From Sesamum alatum (lineage: Eukaryota; Streptophyta; Magnoliopsida; Lamiales; Pedaliaceae), in assembly GCA_034509735.1 (NCBI GenBank), contig JACGWO010000002.1:46331702-46395701 (forward strand): a stretch of 64,000 bases of DNA. The letters are read 5' to 3'. The position numbers and the translations under genes were made by a program. The notes beneath the pieces were generated by a model. That model did not search any database, was not told the origin of the DNA, and saw only the letters and a program-made list of their open reading frames with translations. Shown here piece by piece: positions 42,985 through 57,541 of this stretch. Within the stretch, counting starts at the first letter, position 1. Every line of letters starts with the position of its first letter.

Positions 42985-45980
42985 AAATACAACAGTCCCC
43001 AAGCTGGAACAAGGTTAATTCCCATATTTTAATTAATCATATTTAATATTGTCAAATGATGAAATTAATCCAGATTACTTTATTGTTATTTACTTTATTT
43101 CACCATATATATATATCAAGCAATTAAATTTTCCTTTTGTTTTGTGTGATAATTAAAATTGTATCTTTTATCGGTTTAATTATATTTTTGGTCCCGTAAT
43201 TATAATTTTCTACATTTTGGTCCTATAAATTACTATTTAGCAATTAGTGTGACGTCCACAAATTTTTATACATAAATTATAGTTTTTTACCATAAACACA
43301 TGGGATATATTATGTGATGATTTATGTCTGGATTTTATTATTTAAGTGGAAGTGAACTAGACAAGATAAGTTCTTGCAGGTACTTGAATAGTGGCAACAG
43401 AATTTGTGGTGTTAAAATAAAAATTAGTAAAGATGAGTGCGAGAAAAATAAAATCTTTTAATATATATATATACACACGCAATATATATAATACACATAT
43501 ATTCACAGTTTTACCATGGAAAAAATATTTGTCACAGTTTTTAGCTGTAACGCTTGCAGAATCAACTACTAATAGCTGTTGTTGGGTCGTGGTTAATTAG
43601 TATCCCCCATGATTTTTTACTTACAATGATAATTAACTATACTTAAATCCACATTTCTTCTAGTGGATCAAATTAAAACTAAATAATCTGATATTTATCT
43701 ATTTCAAAAATATAAATATAAAAGAGATAATGTCAAATTAACGAATCATGCCATATCAAACATTTGATATGTTTCTCTCTGTAAATTAAATTATAAAAAC
43801 GATAATACCAAAGATGTGCAAGTAAATCATAACTCTTCTCTTTAAATACATATATAAAAGGGGTTCATGGAGCTCATTTGACCAGATATGACAGAGATTG
43901 AAGAATAAAGCCAGAAAAGAAGGTTTTGAGAAATTCTCTCCATAAAGTCCTCGAGTTCAAAACTATTCAAAGCATTCAAGATGGAGATAGAGTCGTTCAC
44001 TAAAGATGCGCTACAAATTATAACGTTTGATTTCGAATTCTAGGCGCGAGCCCTTGAATCAACGTTATAAATTTTTAAGTTAAATTTTCAATGAGATTCA
44101 AGTAGCAAATCCACCTCGAAATCCTCAAAGTCAGAGTCAACATTATAACATTTAATTTGGGATTACAGGCACGAGTACTCGAATTAATATTAAAAAACTC
44201 TGATGACATCAGATTAACCCGAAGGTCGAAATTCGGCTATGTAACAAGGTCGAGGAGACATCCAGAAACAATTATGAATTGAACAACTTGAAGGTCAGAT
44301 TGAATCCACTTATCAAGCCTTGACCTCTAAACCTTGATAAGTGGGGGACTTTTGACACGGGGATACTTATGACACCCATTAGAGACCTTCAAGCACATCA
44401 GAAGCTCTCGGCTAGGAGACCTCTTTGGAAAGGACTCCAGATAGACCTCCAATGAGGGCGTCTCAACGTCTGGTCACAACAGGAACATTGTGATTGAATT
44501 ACCTAAGTTATGAGGTATCTCAAAAACTTTCACAGTTTGCAAGAAGGATAACCGTCCTTCACTGTCGCTGACCAACCACTGTTGGCCGTAGCGGTAGCTT
44601 TTGTGCGCCAAGACCACACTTGTCACTGTTACTGCAATATTGGCGGCCCATTGCATACCGCTGATCATGCATTAATTGATCTATAGTGCACATGAAATCG
44701 TACAATTCACCACCATCTATAAATATAGGCACTCCACCATCAGAGATACCTTTTGTCACCCCAACTATTGTTCTTTCTAATGCAAAGACCTTGCATACAA
44801 ACTGACATAGCGTCAGAATGCTTATGCCGGAGCCCTGTCCGACTTGGCCCTAACGTGGTCTTGGTTTGCACGCATTACACAGGTGAAATTGGATTTACAG
44901 AAGCATTGGGTGTAGGCAGAATACCTTAAAGCTTCACTAAATACCTTGAGACAGTTACTGGTATTTCTTATATACAACACTAGCAAACAAAGCACATTTC
45001 ACACGTAAGTATAATAAAGATTAAATTGATTTAATTAAATAAAAGAGAAAAAAATAAATAATTAATTAATCTATATTGATAAAATATAATAATTTTAAAT
45101 ATGCATGAGTATAAAATTATAATTGATGGAACAAATTGATTAAAGAGATAATTATCTTGTTAAAAGAATAAACATATTTAAGGGTAGTTTAGTCAATTAA
45201 TATTATGCAAACCAAAAATAATTACTTCAGGGAGTTGAATCTTAATAAATAGTATAAATTAGTATGTGTGTCACACTCAATTAATTTGTATGTGCTCAAT
45301 TATCTAAACATTTTAAAAATAATAATTAGTATTTTAACACGCACATATATATATTTTATATTAATCTATTTCTTTCAAAATTAATTAACAAATACACAGG
45401 TTTACGACATATATTTGAGTAAAAAAGACTATTGATATTTTTGTACATTTATTTAATGCATAGTATTTTTTTTAAATCTCTCACACTTTATAAGTTTTAA
45501 GAGTAAATACAATCATTTTTTTTTTTTTTTTGAGTGATTTATTTTGATTTGTGGAAATAGAGAGAGAAAAATAAAGATAAATAAGTCTATGTTAGAAATA
45601 ATGTATATGTTTGGATTTATTTTTGAAGATAATTAGTGTAAAAAAGCTGTTGTGTCTTTGATTTTGTATTTTGAAAGACAAAATTTACTGTTCATTATCA
45701 AATCATGTCTTTTTATATGTATTTATATATGTACATATATACATATTAATATTAATTTGTTTGTAGGTGAATTAATATTCGCTTGGGAACGGGCTAAAAC
45801 ATGGAAAACAACCAACTAAGGTGTCTCAACAGAAGCTCAAACATTGTGTATGTTTCAGCCCATATAAATAAAAACAAACATTGTGAATGTGTTCTATCGA
45901 GCTTTGTCATAATTACAAATCTTTCCTTGTTGTTTGAAAACTTACAATTATTCCTAACACTCGTCTATCCCCTACAATCT
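42985..45980. other. Inverted intergenic copy, module X1
   Basis: Reverse complement of about 15,919-18,883. It contains the AT microsatellites, the LTR-like TATA stretch (about 43,850), the hairpin (about 44,305-44,345), the unidentified block (44,474-44,760, minus), a poly-T run and the MITE-like end. It stops at CCCCTACAATCT where LINE1 resumes. Confidence 0.85.
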
Positions 45981-48900
45981 ATACAACAACCGGCGAAACA
46001 ATAAGTTGCAGCTCGGAGGTGTCCCACTCTTCGTCTTTCCAGTAATAGCTCACATGCTCATGGCGAGAGCAAGTCCGATCCACCGACACAGCAAGAGGCC
46101 CATCCCCCAACCAATTATCATGCCAAAAGCACAAGCCACCCGAGACCAAAGTCCAGCTAATGTTGTCTTCCATACGCTTTTGCACCTGATGTATTCGCCT
46201 CCATAGAGGCGTTCCAATAGTGAAAATGTTCGTGGAGGCCGGACATGATCTCTTACAATACTTCTACTTAAGAAAAGTGCCCCACAATAAATTACATGTT
46301 CGAAAGCCCCACCACAAACTTTTGAGAAAAGGCCTCAACCATATCTCCGAGTCATCGCACCCCCAAACCACCCTCATCAAACGGCTTACTCAATCTGTCC
46401 CAAAAGCACCAATGCAGCCTCTTTTTTTAGCCATACGAGTCCCAAAAGAACTTATTTATCAACCTCTCAATCCGCAAGATGACACCCTTCGGCGGCTTAA
46501 GGATGTGAAGTAAATTTATGGGCATAGACAGTAAAACGGAGCGGATGAGAGCCAAAATGCCTTCATAAGAAAGCACCTTTTTTTCCCATCCTACCACTTT
46601 ACCCGACATCACGGCGACGAGCGGCTAGAAAAGCTCAAACTTCTTGTCGCCCACATAAATTGGTGCCCCTAAATATGTATAAGGGAATGGCTTGTGGACG
46701 TACCCTGTTAGCAATTTGATTCTTTTAATCACCAAAGCGGAGGCATCGGAGCGACAATAAACGAGCTCTTGGAAACATTGATGCACTCTCCTAAAGCGGC
46801 CGAAAATGCTTCTAAGAAATCTGTGATGTGTTGCAGGCTGCGGTCCTTTGAGTTAGTGAAATAATGCAATTATCTCTCTAGGCCAAATACAAGATGCCTT
46901 AGCTCCCTGTGAAGTGAAGTGAGACATCGCATTGGAACAACTTCTTCAAACCCCAGGATAAATATTCTGAAGCAAGCACGAAGAGCGTCGGAGACAAAGG
47001 ATCTCCCTATCACAAACCCCTCGTGGACTGGAAAAAACCACTCACCGCGCCATTGATAATTACCGAGAGCCAGCAGTTTTGAGTACACTGTCAAATGAGA
47101 TGGAGCCAATGCTCAGGAGACCCCAAACGTGCAAGGACCAGCTAATTGGGCGGAACCCACTCCACGCCATCGGGGCCTTGACTTTGGGGATGAGAATGAT
47201 AAAAGTGGCCGTGAAGCTCTTAGGCAGTGGGGTGCCAGCAAAGAAATTCGTAAACAATGTCGAAGACATCGGCAGAGATGATATCTCAACACTTGTGGTA
47301 GAACATTGCATTAAATCCATCCGATAGCTCAAAAACCACCCGCCTTACCTTCTCAAGTGTTGGTGGCGCGCATAAGGCCTGACCCTGGGTTGCGGTGAGG
47401 ATCTACGGGATGTCGGCCAAGTCCGCTAGTGGCAGGCGCTGCTGGTCTGCAGAGAGTAGCCGCTAGAAATATGTCATGGCCAAGCATTGAATGGCGTCCG
47501 ACTGTAAGAGTAGATTCCCATCGTCTTTAATCTCAAAAATCACCGTTGGAGCTCGTTTCTTCTTAACCAGGGAGTGGAAATACCGCGTATTACGTTCCCC
47601 CTCTTAGATCCATTTGCAAGCCGATTTTTGTTTCCATAAATTCTCTTTGACCGAGAGAGTCCGCTGCAGAAGAGCTGTTGCCCGATTCATTGTCAACAGA
47701 TTTGCATCCGTAGGGTGCTGATCATATTCTCTTTCAGCCGCTGCCACTGCAGTTTCCGCCTTCTTGAGAGACACAAAAAATATTGCCAAACACCTATTTA
47801 TTCCAGCACCAAAGTCGTTTCTTTAAGAGAAGCAACTTTTCCTTGAGACGTAACATGCCCGTGTGATGAACAGGCAGGGCCCAACACTCTGCGATGACTT
47901 GCAGAAATCTAGGAAGTCGGCACCACATATTCTGAAAGCGGAAGGACGTTGGCGCCGTAGTCACAGTAGCACTCACTTGGACCAGAAGAGGGCAGTAGTC
48001 AGAGGAGGATCGGGGTGGATGTCGCACACTCATCTAAGGACATAGATCCAACAACTCACTGGAGAAAAGAACATGATCCAGTCTCTGCCAGAGCCGGTGA
48101 TCTGTCCACGTATATTGGCTTCCCTAGAATCCCAAATCTACTAAACCGCAATCAAAGATTTCCTCGGAGAATTCCTCTATAGAGTGATGCATTGGATAGG
48201 TACCATTGGAGCGTTCGGAGACAGAGACAACTGAATTAAAATCCCCTCTTATGAGCCAAAGAACCCGTTGCTCACCGATACTCATAATGAAAGACCAAAT
48301 AGCTAGACGGGCCACCTTACCGCAATTGCCATAGATAATAGTACAGAGTAAAGGGTGGCGGAAACCCGACGCAGTGACACAGAGATAAAGGGAATGCTCA
48401 TCATCCACGAGGAGTTCGACCTCCTCCACCGCTCGATCTAGAAACCATATTTTATTCGTACAGTTCTTGAACACATCTGTGAAGCCAAGACGACGACAAA
48501 TCAGAACGTCCTCCTAGTGCGCGCGCGAGGGTCAATCAAAGCACAAATGGAGACGCTATAATGTTTTGCCATATTTTTCATAATCCTAATTTTATTTCCA
48601 ATCCCACGAGAATTCCAGATGGGCATATTCATTGCAAATGGGAGGGGCGAAACTGACTGCATACGAGACACACTGCGTATCATAACTCGATCAAGCCGAG
48701 ACACCGAGGTTGCCCTACGGTGCCGACCCTTAGCCTTGACCTATATGAAATCATCATCCTCAGTAGAGTGCTCCTGACAATTCGACGACTCCTCATGTTC
48801 ACATTCGTCGTCATGAGGGGAGTTTTCCCTCTCAGGGTCAAACACAGATAGTGCGACTGGGATTATTATGAACCTCTTCCAAAGCCTGGACATTCTCAAC

Positions 48901-49239
48901 CTGTGTTGGCCGTAGCTCCCCCTCCGCACGGTCCTCATCCACATCGTTGTCCTTAGCCACTGTCTCGAGCCTTACATTTCATCGGATGTATCAGAGTGTT
49001 TGCTTTCACTCACCCCACTCGCCCGAGCAAATTGACCAGCACTACCAATAGGAGAGTCCCCCTTGGCCGCATCGCACTCCATGGTGGGTGGGAAGCTGAT
49101 AGCAGGGCGTTGGCCCTAATGTGCGATGGTCGTTTCATTCGCATCGGCATCTCACTGGGGGACCCCAGTCGATCGGGATTCTTTCTGTTGTTCTCGGCGT
49201 TTGGTGAGGTGAACCCGTAAATCCCCTTTTGGTGAGGTG
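45981..49239 (-). mobile_element. Inverted LINE1 copy in module Y1, 3' truncated but with complete 5' end
   Basis: Begins within the zinc-binding region (equivalent of about 25,010) and runs to the true 5' end. It is followed by the target duplication GTACTTTGGCATTTGTT at 49,240-49,256, so only the 5' side of the original insertion is kept. The ORF1 region (48,741-49,220), endonuclease (48,124-48,474) and the core-deleted reverse transcriptase are all recognisable and broken. Confidence 0.88.
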
Positions 49240-50323
49240 TACTTTGGCATTTGTTGTCACTTTAAGAAGGTTTCTAATGAGGTCTCTCTCTCTCTCTCTC
49301 AAATGGTTTTGTCTTCTTTTTTAAATAATCATGTTTTCTATGCCTTTTTCAAGTAGTTTTATATTCCTTGTATTCTTGAAAATTCTTCTTCCACCTTCAT
49401 AGCATTATAAAAACATATCCTCTACTATTTTTGTTAACTCATTACTCCTCAAATGCGGTAAACACATAACTAATTGAACTTCCACTTGTAGATGCAGAAT
49501 TATTCACAAATGTTTATATACATATAAACATTCCTTTGAAGGATCTTCAGTACATCAGACCAAGATGAGAATTCAAATAAAAAGTAGAAAGAAACGCCGG
49601 TACAATCCATTTTTTGCATGCATTCATCATGTGCAAACATATTGTATAAAGAACATTTACGTGATAAAAATTTAACAAAATATTTTTAATATATTAAAGT
49701 ATAATTAAATATCAACAAGAAAAAAAGTACGGGACTAATTTAATTTGTAAAACATATCCTATATATAGATATGGGACTAAAATTACAATCAATTCATTTT
49801 GTGATTGTAAATTATTATCTATTTTCTGTTGAAATGCTAATTATTAATTTTCTTTAGGAAAAAATGCCGTTTTGGTCCAGTAATATAGGGGTACTAGCAC
49901 TTTTGGTCCGGGGCTAATCCAGAATAGCAATGCAGGACTAAAATTTTAAAAGGATTGCTATTTTGTCCACATAGCCCTAATTTCTATTTATCTCACTGCT
50001 TCTACAAGTTTTTGTGTAGAAATTATTTTTGGTGGATTCGACACTCATCAACATGCCAATCACGTACTAAATCCGGCGAAATTAGGACACATGGACTAAA
50101 ATTACAATTCTTTTAAAATACTGTCCTGAATTGCTATTTTGAATGACCCTAGAGCAAAACTACCGCTACCCCTATATTACTGAACGAAAATTGCATTTTT
50201 CCAGGTCCTTTCTGATGATTGAATCCATAACATCATATCTATTTATGATGATAGATATCAATGGGTAAAAACATGGACCAATTCAACTGAAATATTTTAC
50301 CATAAGGCCAGTTCAATCTGCTG
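49240..50323. other. Inverted LINE1 left flank with foldback MITE, module Y1
   Basis: Reverse complement of about 20,665-21,751: target duplication, (CT)n run, AT-rich flank and the foldback MITE at about 49,857-50,204. It ends at CAATCTGCTGC, where a deletion joins it to the F-box coding region. No gene is seen. Confidence 0.8.
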
Positions 50324-51470
50324 CAACCCCACATTACGAGAATTCAAAGTGCTTCCTCGCAACACCATCCCCATTCCAAAGGGTTATGTTTGTAAGCTCG
50401 AACAATTTGGATTTGGTTTCGATGCTGATACTAATTCCTATAAATTTGTGTCCATAGTTAAGGTGTGGGAACAGCCGACTCACTACCACACATTCTCTTG
50501 GGAGGAGGACAGCTACGTTAGGACTGATCTCTACGATTCAAGCACCAATTCTTGGAGGATAATTGATACCGAATTGCCAGATTTTGTATGCATGCCTGAG
50601 TGCAATCTCTTCTTCAATGGTGCTCAGCATTGGATGGTAAGTGACCATCATGTTGGTAAGATCCTTTGTTTTGATGTGGGCAGAGAGGTTCTCAAATGGA
50701 TTTTGCATCCCCCGTCGCTGTGGGATTATCGTCATGATGGCAAGCTGGGAATGGCTCTTGTCACCTTAAAACAGTCCCTTGCCATACTTCGATATTCTTA
50801 TGAATCAGATTCAGAAGATTGTATTGACATTTGGTTGTTGAAGGAATATGGTGTTAGTGAATCATGGACCAAACAATTTGTAATTGGTCCGTACCCCACA
50901 GGTCATGATATACTTGCCAGATGTTCTTCGCAAGATCAATGGATTCTATTCGAATCTAACGGCCAGTTAGTAGCTTATGCAATCCATGCAAATCAAATCA
51001 AGACATTCCAATTTCATGGGCATGCCAAATCGTTCCGAGCTGTAATTTTCAGGGAGAGTTGTGTTAGTTTAAATCAGGTACCTACCTACCTACCTATAAA
51101 AATTAATGATAATTCATCATGTATGCATGCATGTATATATATTAAATCAGGATTTATAATGAGTGATTAATTAATATTAATTAATTTTGTAGTTTCTCGA
51201 TAGTGATCGAATTCTATTAATTAATTAATTAATTAATCTCATGCATGCATGTATATTATATTATATTATATTATATTATATTATATATTATATTATATAT
51301 TGAAGGTCGTCTATTTGCTTCACCTAAATTTAATATTCTCGATTGGTTTAATTGATTTGTCTATATAAGTTAATTTATCGACCAAAGATAAACTATGAGT
51401 TATAATTCCTTCACAAATTATTACTTCCTTAGCTTATCTTGTTCTCATGTTGCAGGTTCTACTTATATGA
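50324..51470 (+). pseudogene. F-box gene copy lacking promoter and F-box domain, module Y1
   Basis: Exon 1 part 50,324-51,077 and exon 2 51,456-51,470. Coding sequence begins at Cys138 of the intact protein (CNPTLREFKVLPRNTIPI) and is uninterrupted to the end. About 640 bp, equivalent to about 20,027-20,664, have been deleted at a TGCA shared by both sides, removing the ATG and F-box domain. It keeps PECNLFF, VSDHH and ILHPP like the intact gene, but has VGK, SLWDY and KSFR like the other right-hand copies. Confidence 0.85.
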
Positions 51471-54048
51471 AAATACAACAGTCCCCAAGCTGGAACAAGG
51501 TTAATTCCCATATTTAATTAATCATATTTAATATTGTCAAATGATGAAATTAATCCAGATTACTTTATTGTTATTTACTTTATTTCACCATATATATATA
51601 TATCAAGAAATTAATTTTCCTTTTGTTTTGTGTGATAATTAAAATTGTATCTTTTATCGGTTTAATTATATTTTTGGTCCCATAATTATAATTTTCTACA
51701 TTTTGGTCCTATAAATTACTATTTAGCAATTAGTGTGACGTCCACAAATTTTTATACATAAATTATAGTTTTTTACCATAAACACATGGGATATATTATG
51801 TGATGATTTATGTCTGGATTTTATTATTTAAGTGAAAGTGAACTAGACAAGATAAGTTCTTGCAGGTACTTGAATAGTGGCAACAGAATTTGTGGTGTTA
51901 AAATAAAAAGTAGTAAAGATGAGTGCGAGAAAATAAAATCTTTTAATATATATATATATACACACACGCAATATATATAATACACATATATTCACAGTTT
52001 TACCGTGGAAAAAATATTTGTCACAGTTTTTAGCTGTATCGCTTGCAGAATCAACTGCTAATAGCTGTTGTTGGGTCGTGGTTAATTAGTATCCCCCATG
52101 ATTTTTTACTTACAATGATAATTAACTATACTTAAAGCCACATTTGTTCTAGTGGATCAAATTAAACTAAATAATCTGATATTTATCTATTTCAAAAATA
52201 TAAATATAAAAGAGATAATGTCAAATTAACGAATCATGCCATATCAAACATTTGATATGTTTCTCTCTTTAAATTAAATTATAAAAAGATAATACCAAAG
52301 ATGTGCAAGTAAATCATAACTCTTTCTCTTTAAATACATATATAAAAGGGGTTCATGGAGCTCATTTGAACAGATATGACAGAGATTGAAGAATAAAGCC
52401 AGAAAAGAAGGTTTTGAGAAATTCTCTCCATAAAGTCCTCGAGTTCAAAACTATTCAAAGCATTCAAGATGGAGATAGAGTCGTTCACTAAAGATGCGCT
52501 ACAAATTATAACGTTTGATTTCGAATTCTAGGCGCGAGCCCTTGAATCAACGTTATAAATTTTTAAGTTAAATTTTCAATGAGATTCAAGTAGCAAATCC
52601 ACCTCGAAATCCTCAAAGTCAGAGTCAACATTATAACATTTAATTTGGGATTACAGGCACGAGTACTCGAATTAATATTATAAAACTCTGATGACATCAG
52701 ATTAACCCAAAGGTCGAAATTTCGGCTATGTAACAAGGTCGAGGAGACATCAGGAAACAATTATGAATTGAACAGCTTGAAGGTCAGATTGACTCCACTT
52801 ATCAAGCCTTGACCTCTAAACCTTGATAAGTGGGGGACTTTTGACCCGGGGATACTTATGACACACATTAGAGACCTTCAAGCACATCAGAGGCTCTCGG
52901 CTAGGAGACCTCTTTGGAAAGGACTCTAGATAGACCTCCAATGAGGGCGTCTCAACGTCTGGTCACAACAGGAACATTGTGATTGAAATACCTAAGTTAT
53001 GAGGTATCTCAAAGACTTTCACAGTTTGCAAGAAGGATAACCGTCCTTCACTGTCACTGTCCAACCACTGTTGGCCGTAGCGGTAGCTTTTGTGCGCCAA
53101 GACCACACTTGTCACTGTTACTGCAATATTGGCAGCCCATTGCATACCGCTGATCATGCATTAATTGATCTATGGTGCACATGAAATCGTACAATTCACC
53201 ACCATCTATAAATATAGGCACTTCACCATCAGAGATACCTTTTATCACCCCAACTATTTTTCTTTCTAATGCAAAGACCTTGCATACAAACTGACATAGC
53301 GTCAGAATGCTTATGCCGGAGCCCTGTCCGACTTGGCCCTAACGTGGTCTTGGTTTGCAGGCATTACACAGGTGAAATTGGATTTACAGAAGCATTGGGT
53401 GTAGGCAGAATACCTTAAAGCTTCACTAAATACCTTGAGACAGTTACTGGTATTTCTTATATACAACACTAGCAAACAAAGCACATTTCACACGTAAGTA
53501 TAATAAAGATTAAATTGATTTAATTAAATAAAAGAGAAAAAAATAAATAATTAATTAATCTATATTGATAAAATATAATAATTTTAAATATGCATGAGTA
53601 TAAAATTATAATTGATGGAATAAATTGATTAAAGAGATAATTATCTTGTTAAAAGAATAAACATATTTAAGGGTAGTTTAGTCAATTAATATTATGCAAA
53701 CCAAAAATAATTACTTCAGGGAGTTGAATCTTAATAAATAGTATAAATTAGTATGTGTGTCACACTCAATTAATTTGTATGTGCTCAATTATCTAAAACA
53801 TTTTAAAAATAATAATTAGTATTTTAACACGCACATATATATATATATATATATATTTTTATATTAATCTATTTCATTGAAAAATAATTAACAAATACAC
53901 AGGTTTACGACATATATTTGAGTAAAAAAGACTATTGATATTTTTGTACATTTATTTAATGCATAGTATTTTTTTTAAATCTCTCACACTTTATAAGTTT
54001 TAAGAGACAATCATTTTTTTTTTTTTTTGGAGTGATTTATTTTGATTT
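51471..54048. other. Inverted intergenic copy, module Y1
   Basis: Reverse complement of about 16,341-18,883. It contains the same series of elements as in X1: LTR-like stretch, hairpin and unidentified block at 52,963-53,250 (minus). It is cut shorter than in the X modules, at ATTTTGATTTG, where the LINE1 G-run begins. Confidence 0.85.
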
Positions 54049-57000
54049 GGGGGGGGGGGGGGGGTTGGGAGACCCCTACCCATTTATTAAATAAAAATCA
54101 ACGGACCCATGTACATGTATAAAGGCATAAACGATGAGTACTTATTCCCTGTACAAATATAAAATCAATTAAAATGAAAACTAGGCAAATGAAGATCCAC
54201 CCACAGTAGGCCGGCCAAGGTGCCCCAACGTGCCATACTACCCATTTCCTTGCACTGCACAAGCTATGTTCGCTAGGTAATCTGTTGGTTTGTTACCCTC
54301 CCTCAGGATGTGCGTGAACCGCATCTCCAGTTGTTGTTGCAGCCGACGGAGACGCACCAGATGATGTTGCAAATACCATGCCCCAACTCCATTCTGAATA
54401 ATGCTAATATGTGCCAATGCATCCGTCTCCACCCAAAGGCAATAATAACCATTTTGCAGCGCAAGTTCAAGCCCCCGCACAAGAGCAGTGAGTTCCGCAA
54501 AGATGTTAGTATGAACACCCAGAAATGCATAGAAAGCGAGGCAGAGAATGCCTTCGGAATCTCGGATTAAACCTCGCGCGCCCGCCAAACCAGGATTCCC
54601 CTTCGCCACACTAGCGCAGTTGAGTTTGTGCCATCCGAAAAAAGGCTGAAGCCATCGAACAATCTTTGGCTTATGCAGTGATGACATGGTGACCGAGAGC
54701 CCCAGACGTGCCGCCACCGCAAGGTCACATTTCCATTTACTGTGGCTGAATTGTTTCGCTCGGTACAATAGCCGTGGTGATCTGTTACCTGGCGAATTAT
54801 TTCTACCAAAGCAACCCCCATTGTATTTCACCTCATTTCGGAAGGACCAAATGAACCACAACGTGGGGTATGGGACGACCACTAGGGCATGCCCCCGCAT
54901 CACAAAAGGAGATGAGATGTTCCAAGGATTCAACATGATCTGCACACATTCAGTGTCTGGCAATGAAATCCGAAACAAATCCGCAAAATGCCCCAAAATA
55001 GCTCTTGTGGCCGCTCCACAAAGAAACAAATGAGAGGTGGTCTCCACAGTGCTACAACAGGTACAACGTGGAACTATGGGCAACCCCTTAGCCCCCATCC
55101 GCTCATCCATTGGGATATGATCATGCAGGAGACGCCATACAAAGATAGAGATTGTAGGGTGAACAACGGGATGCCAGTGCCGCCAGCAGCGACTGCACCC
55201 AGACCTGACTCGGATCAAGTTCCAAGCAAATTTCGTGGTGAACACACCCTGTGAATTTCCTGTCCACCAAACCCGATCAGCCTCCGTCTCAGTATAAGGA
55301 ATGGAGAGTATTTTCTGTACAACAATCGGCGAAACAATAAGTTGCAGCTCGGAGGTGTCCCACTCTTCGTCTTTCCAGTAATAGCTCACATGCTCATGGC
55401 AAGAGCAAGTCGGATCCACCGACACAGCAAGAGGCCCATCCCCTAACCAATTATCATGCCAAAAGCACAAGCCACCCGAGACCAAAGTCCAGCTAATGTT
55501 GTCTTCCATACGCTTTTGCACCTGATGTATTCGCCTCCATAGAGGCGTTCCAATAGTGAAAATGTTCGTGGAGGCCGGACATGATCTCTTACAATACTTC
55601 TACTGAAGAAAAGTGCCCCACAGTAAATTACATGTTCGAAAGCCCCACCACAACTTTTGAGAAAAGGCCTCAACCATATCTCCGAGTCATCGCACCCCCA
55701 AACCACCCTCATCAAACGGCTTACTCAATCTGTCCCAAAAGCACCAATGCAGCCTCTTTTTTTAGCCATACGAGTCCCAAAAGAACTTATTTATCAACAT
55801 TTCAATCCGCAAGATGACACCCTTCGGCGGCTTAAGGATGTGAAGTAAATTTATGGGCATAAACAGTAAAACGGAGCGGATGAGAGCCAAAATGCCTTCA
55901 TAAGAAAGCACCTTTTTTTCCCATCCTGCCACTTTACCCGACATCGCGGCGACGAGCGGCTAGAAAAGCTCAAACTTCTTGTGGCCCACATAAATTGGTG
56001 CCCCTAAATATGTATAAGGGAATCGCTTGTGGACGTACCCTGTTAGCAATTTGATTCTTTTAATCACCAAAGCGGAGGCATCGGAGCGACAATAAACGAG
56101 CTCTTGGAAACATTGATGCACTCTCCTGAAGCGGCCGAAAATGCTTCTAAGAAATCTGTGATGTGTTGCAGGCTGCGGTCCTTTGAGTTAGTGAAATAGT
56201 GCAATTATCTCTATAGGCCAAATACAAGATGCCTTATCTCCCTGTGAAGTGAAGTGAGACATCGCATTGGAACAACTTCTTCAAACCCCAGGATAAATAT
56301 TCTGAAGCAACCACGAAGAGCGTCGGAGACAAAGGATCTCCCTATCACAAACCCCGCGTCGACTGGAAAAAACCACTCACCGCGCCATTGATAATTACCG
56401 AGAGCCAGCAGTTTTGAGTACACTGTCAAATGAGATGGAGCCAATGCTCAAGAGACCCCAAACGTGCAAGGACCAGCTAATTGGGCGGAACCCACTCCAC
56501 GCCATTGGGGCCTTGACTTTAGGGATGAGAATGATAAAAGTGGCCGTGAAGCTCTTAGGCAGCGGGGTGCCAGCAAAGAAATTCGTAAACTATGTCGAAG
56601 ACATCGGCAGAGATGATATCTCAACACTTGTGGTAGAACATTGCATTAAATCCATCCGATAGCTCAAAAACCACCCGCCTTACCTTCTCAAGTGTTGGTG
56701 GCGCGCATAAGGCCTGACCCTGGGTTGCGGTGAGGATCTACGAGATGTTGGCCAAGTCCGCTAGTGGCAGGCGCTGCTGGTCTGCAGAGAGTAGCCACTG
56801 GAAATATGTCATGGCCAAGCATTGAATGGCGTCCGACTGTAAAAGTAGATTCCCATCGTCTTTGATCTCAAAAATCACCGTTGGAGCTCGTTTCTTCTTA
56901 ACCAGGGAGTGGAAATACCGCGTATTACGTTCCCCCTCTTAGATCCATTTGCAAGCCGATTTTTGTTTCCATAAATCCTCTTTGACCGAGAGAGTCCGCT

Positions 57001-57541
57001 GCAGAAGAGCTGTTGCCCGATTCATTGTCAACAGATTTGCATCCGTAGGGTGCTGATCATATTCTCTTTCAGCCGCTGCCGCTTGCAGTTTCCGCCTGCT
57101 TGAGAGACACAAAAATATTGCCAAAACACCTACTTATTCCAGCACCAAAGTCGTTTCTTTAAGAGAAGCAACTTTTCCTTGAGACGCAACATGCCCGTGT
57201 GATGAACAGGCAGGGCCCAACACTCTGCGATGACTTGCAGAAATCCAGGAAGTCGGCACCACATATTCTGAAAGCGGAAGGACGTTGGCGCCGTAGTCAC
57301 AGTAGCACTCACTTGGACCAAAAGAGGGCAGTAGTCAGAGGAGGATCGGGGTGGATGTCGCACACTCATCTAAGGACATAGATCCAACAACTCGCTGGAG
57401 AAAATAACATGATCCAGTCTCTGCCAGAGCCGATGATCTGTCCACGTATATTGGCTTCCCTAGAATCCCAAATCTACTAAACCGCAATCAAAGATTTCCT
57501 CGGAGAATTCCTCTATAGAGTGATGCATTTGGTAGGTACCA
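54049..57541 (-). mobile_element. Inverted LINE1 copy in module X2, 5' truncated
   Basis: Starts in a G-run of 16 (54,049-54,064) derived from the LINE1 3' end and runs to the same endonuclease breakpoint as X1. The zinc-binding/RNase H frame (ATG 55,509 to 54,238, 424 codons) is intact, with the same replaced first RNase H Asp. Inactivating lesions elsewhere match the parent. Confidence 0.88.
54238..55509 (-). pseudogene. LINE1 zinc-binding/RNase H open frame, module X2
   Basis: Full-length equivalent of 24,814-26,085 with only scattered substitutions: CTCCSTVETTSHLFLC, LNCASVAKGNPGLAGARGLI, WVETDALAHI and REGNKPTDYLAN. There is no translation start context typical of a gene, and the upstream reverse transcriptase is dead, so it is treated as a pseudogene with a surviving frame. 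Confidence 0.75.
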
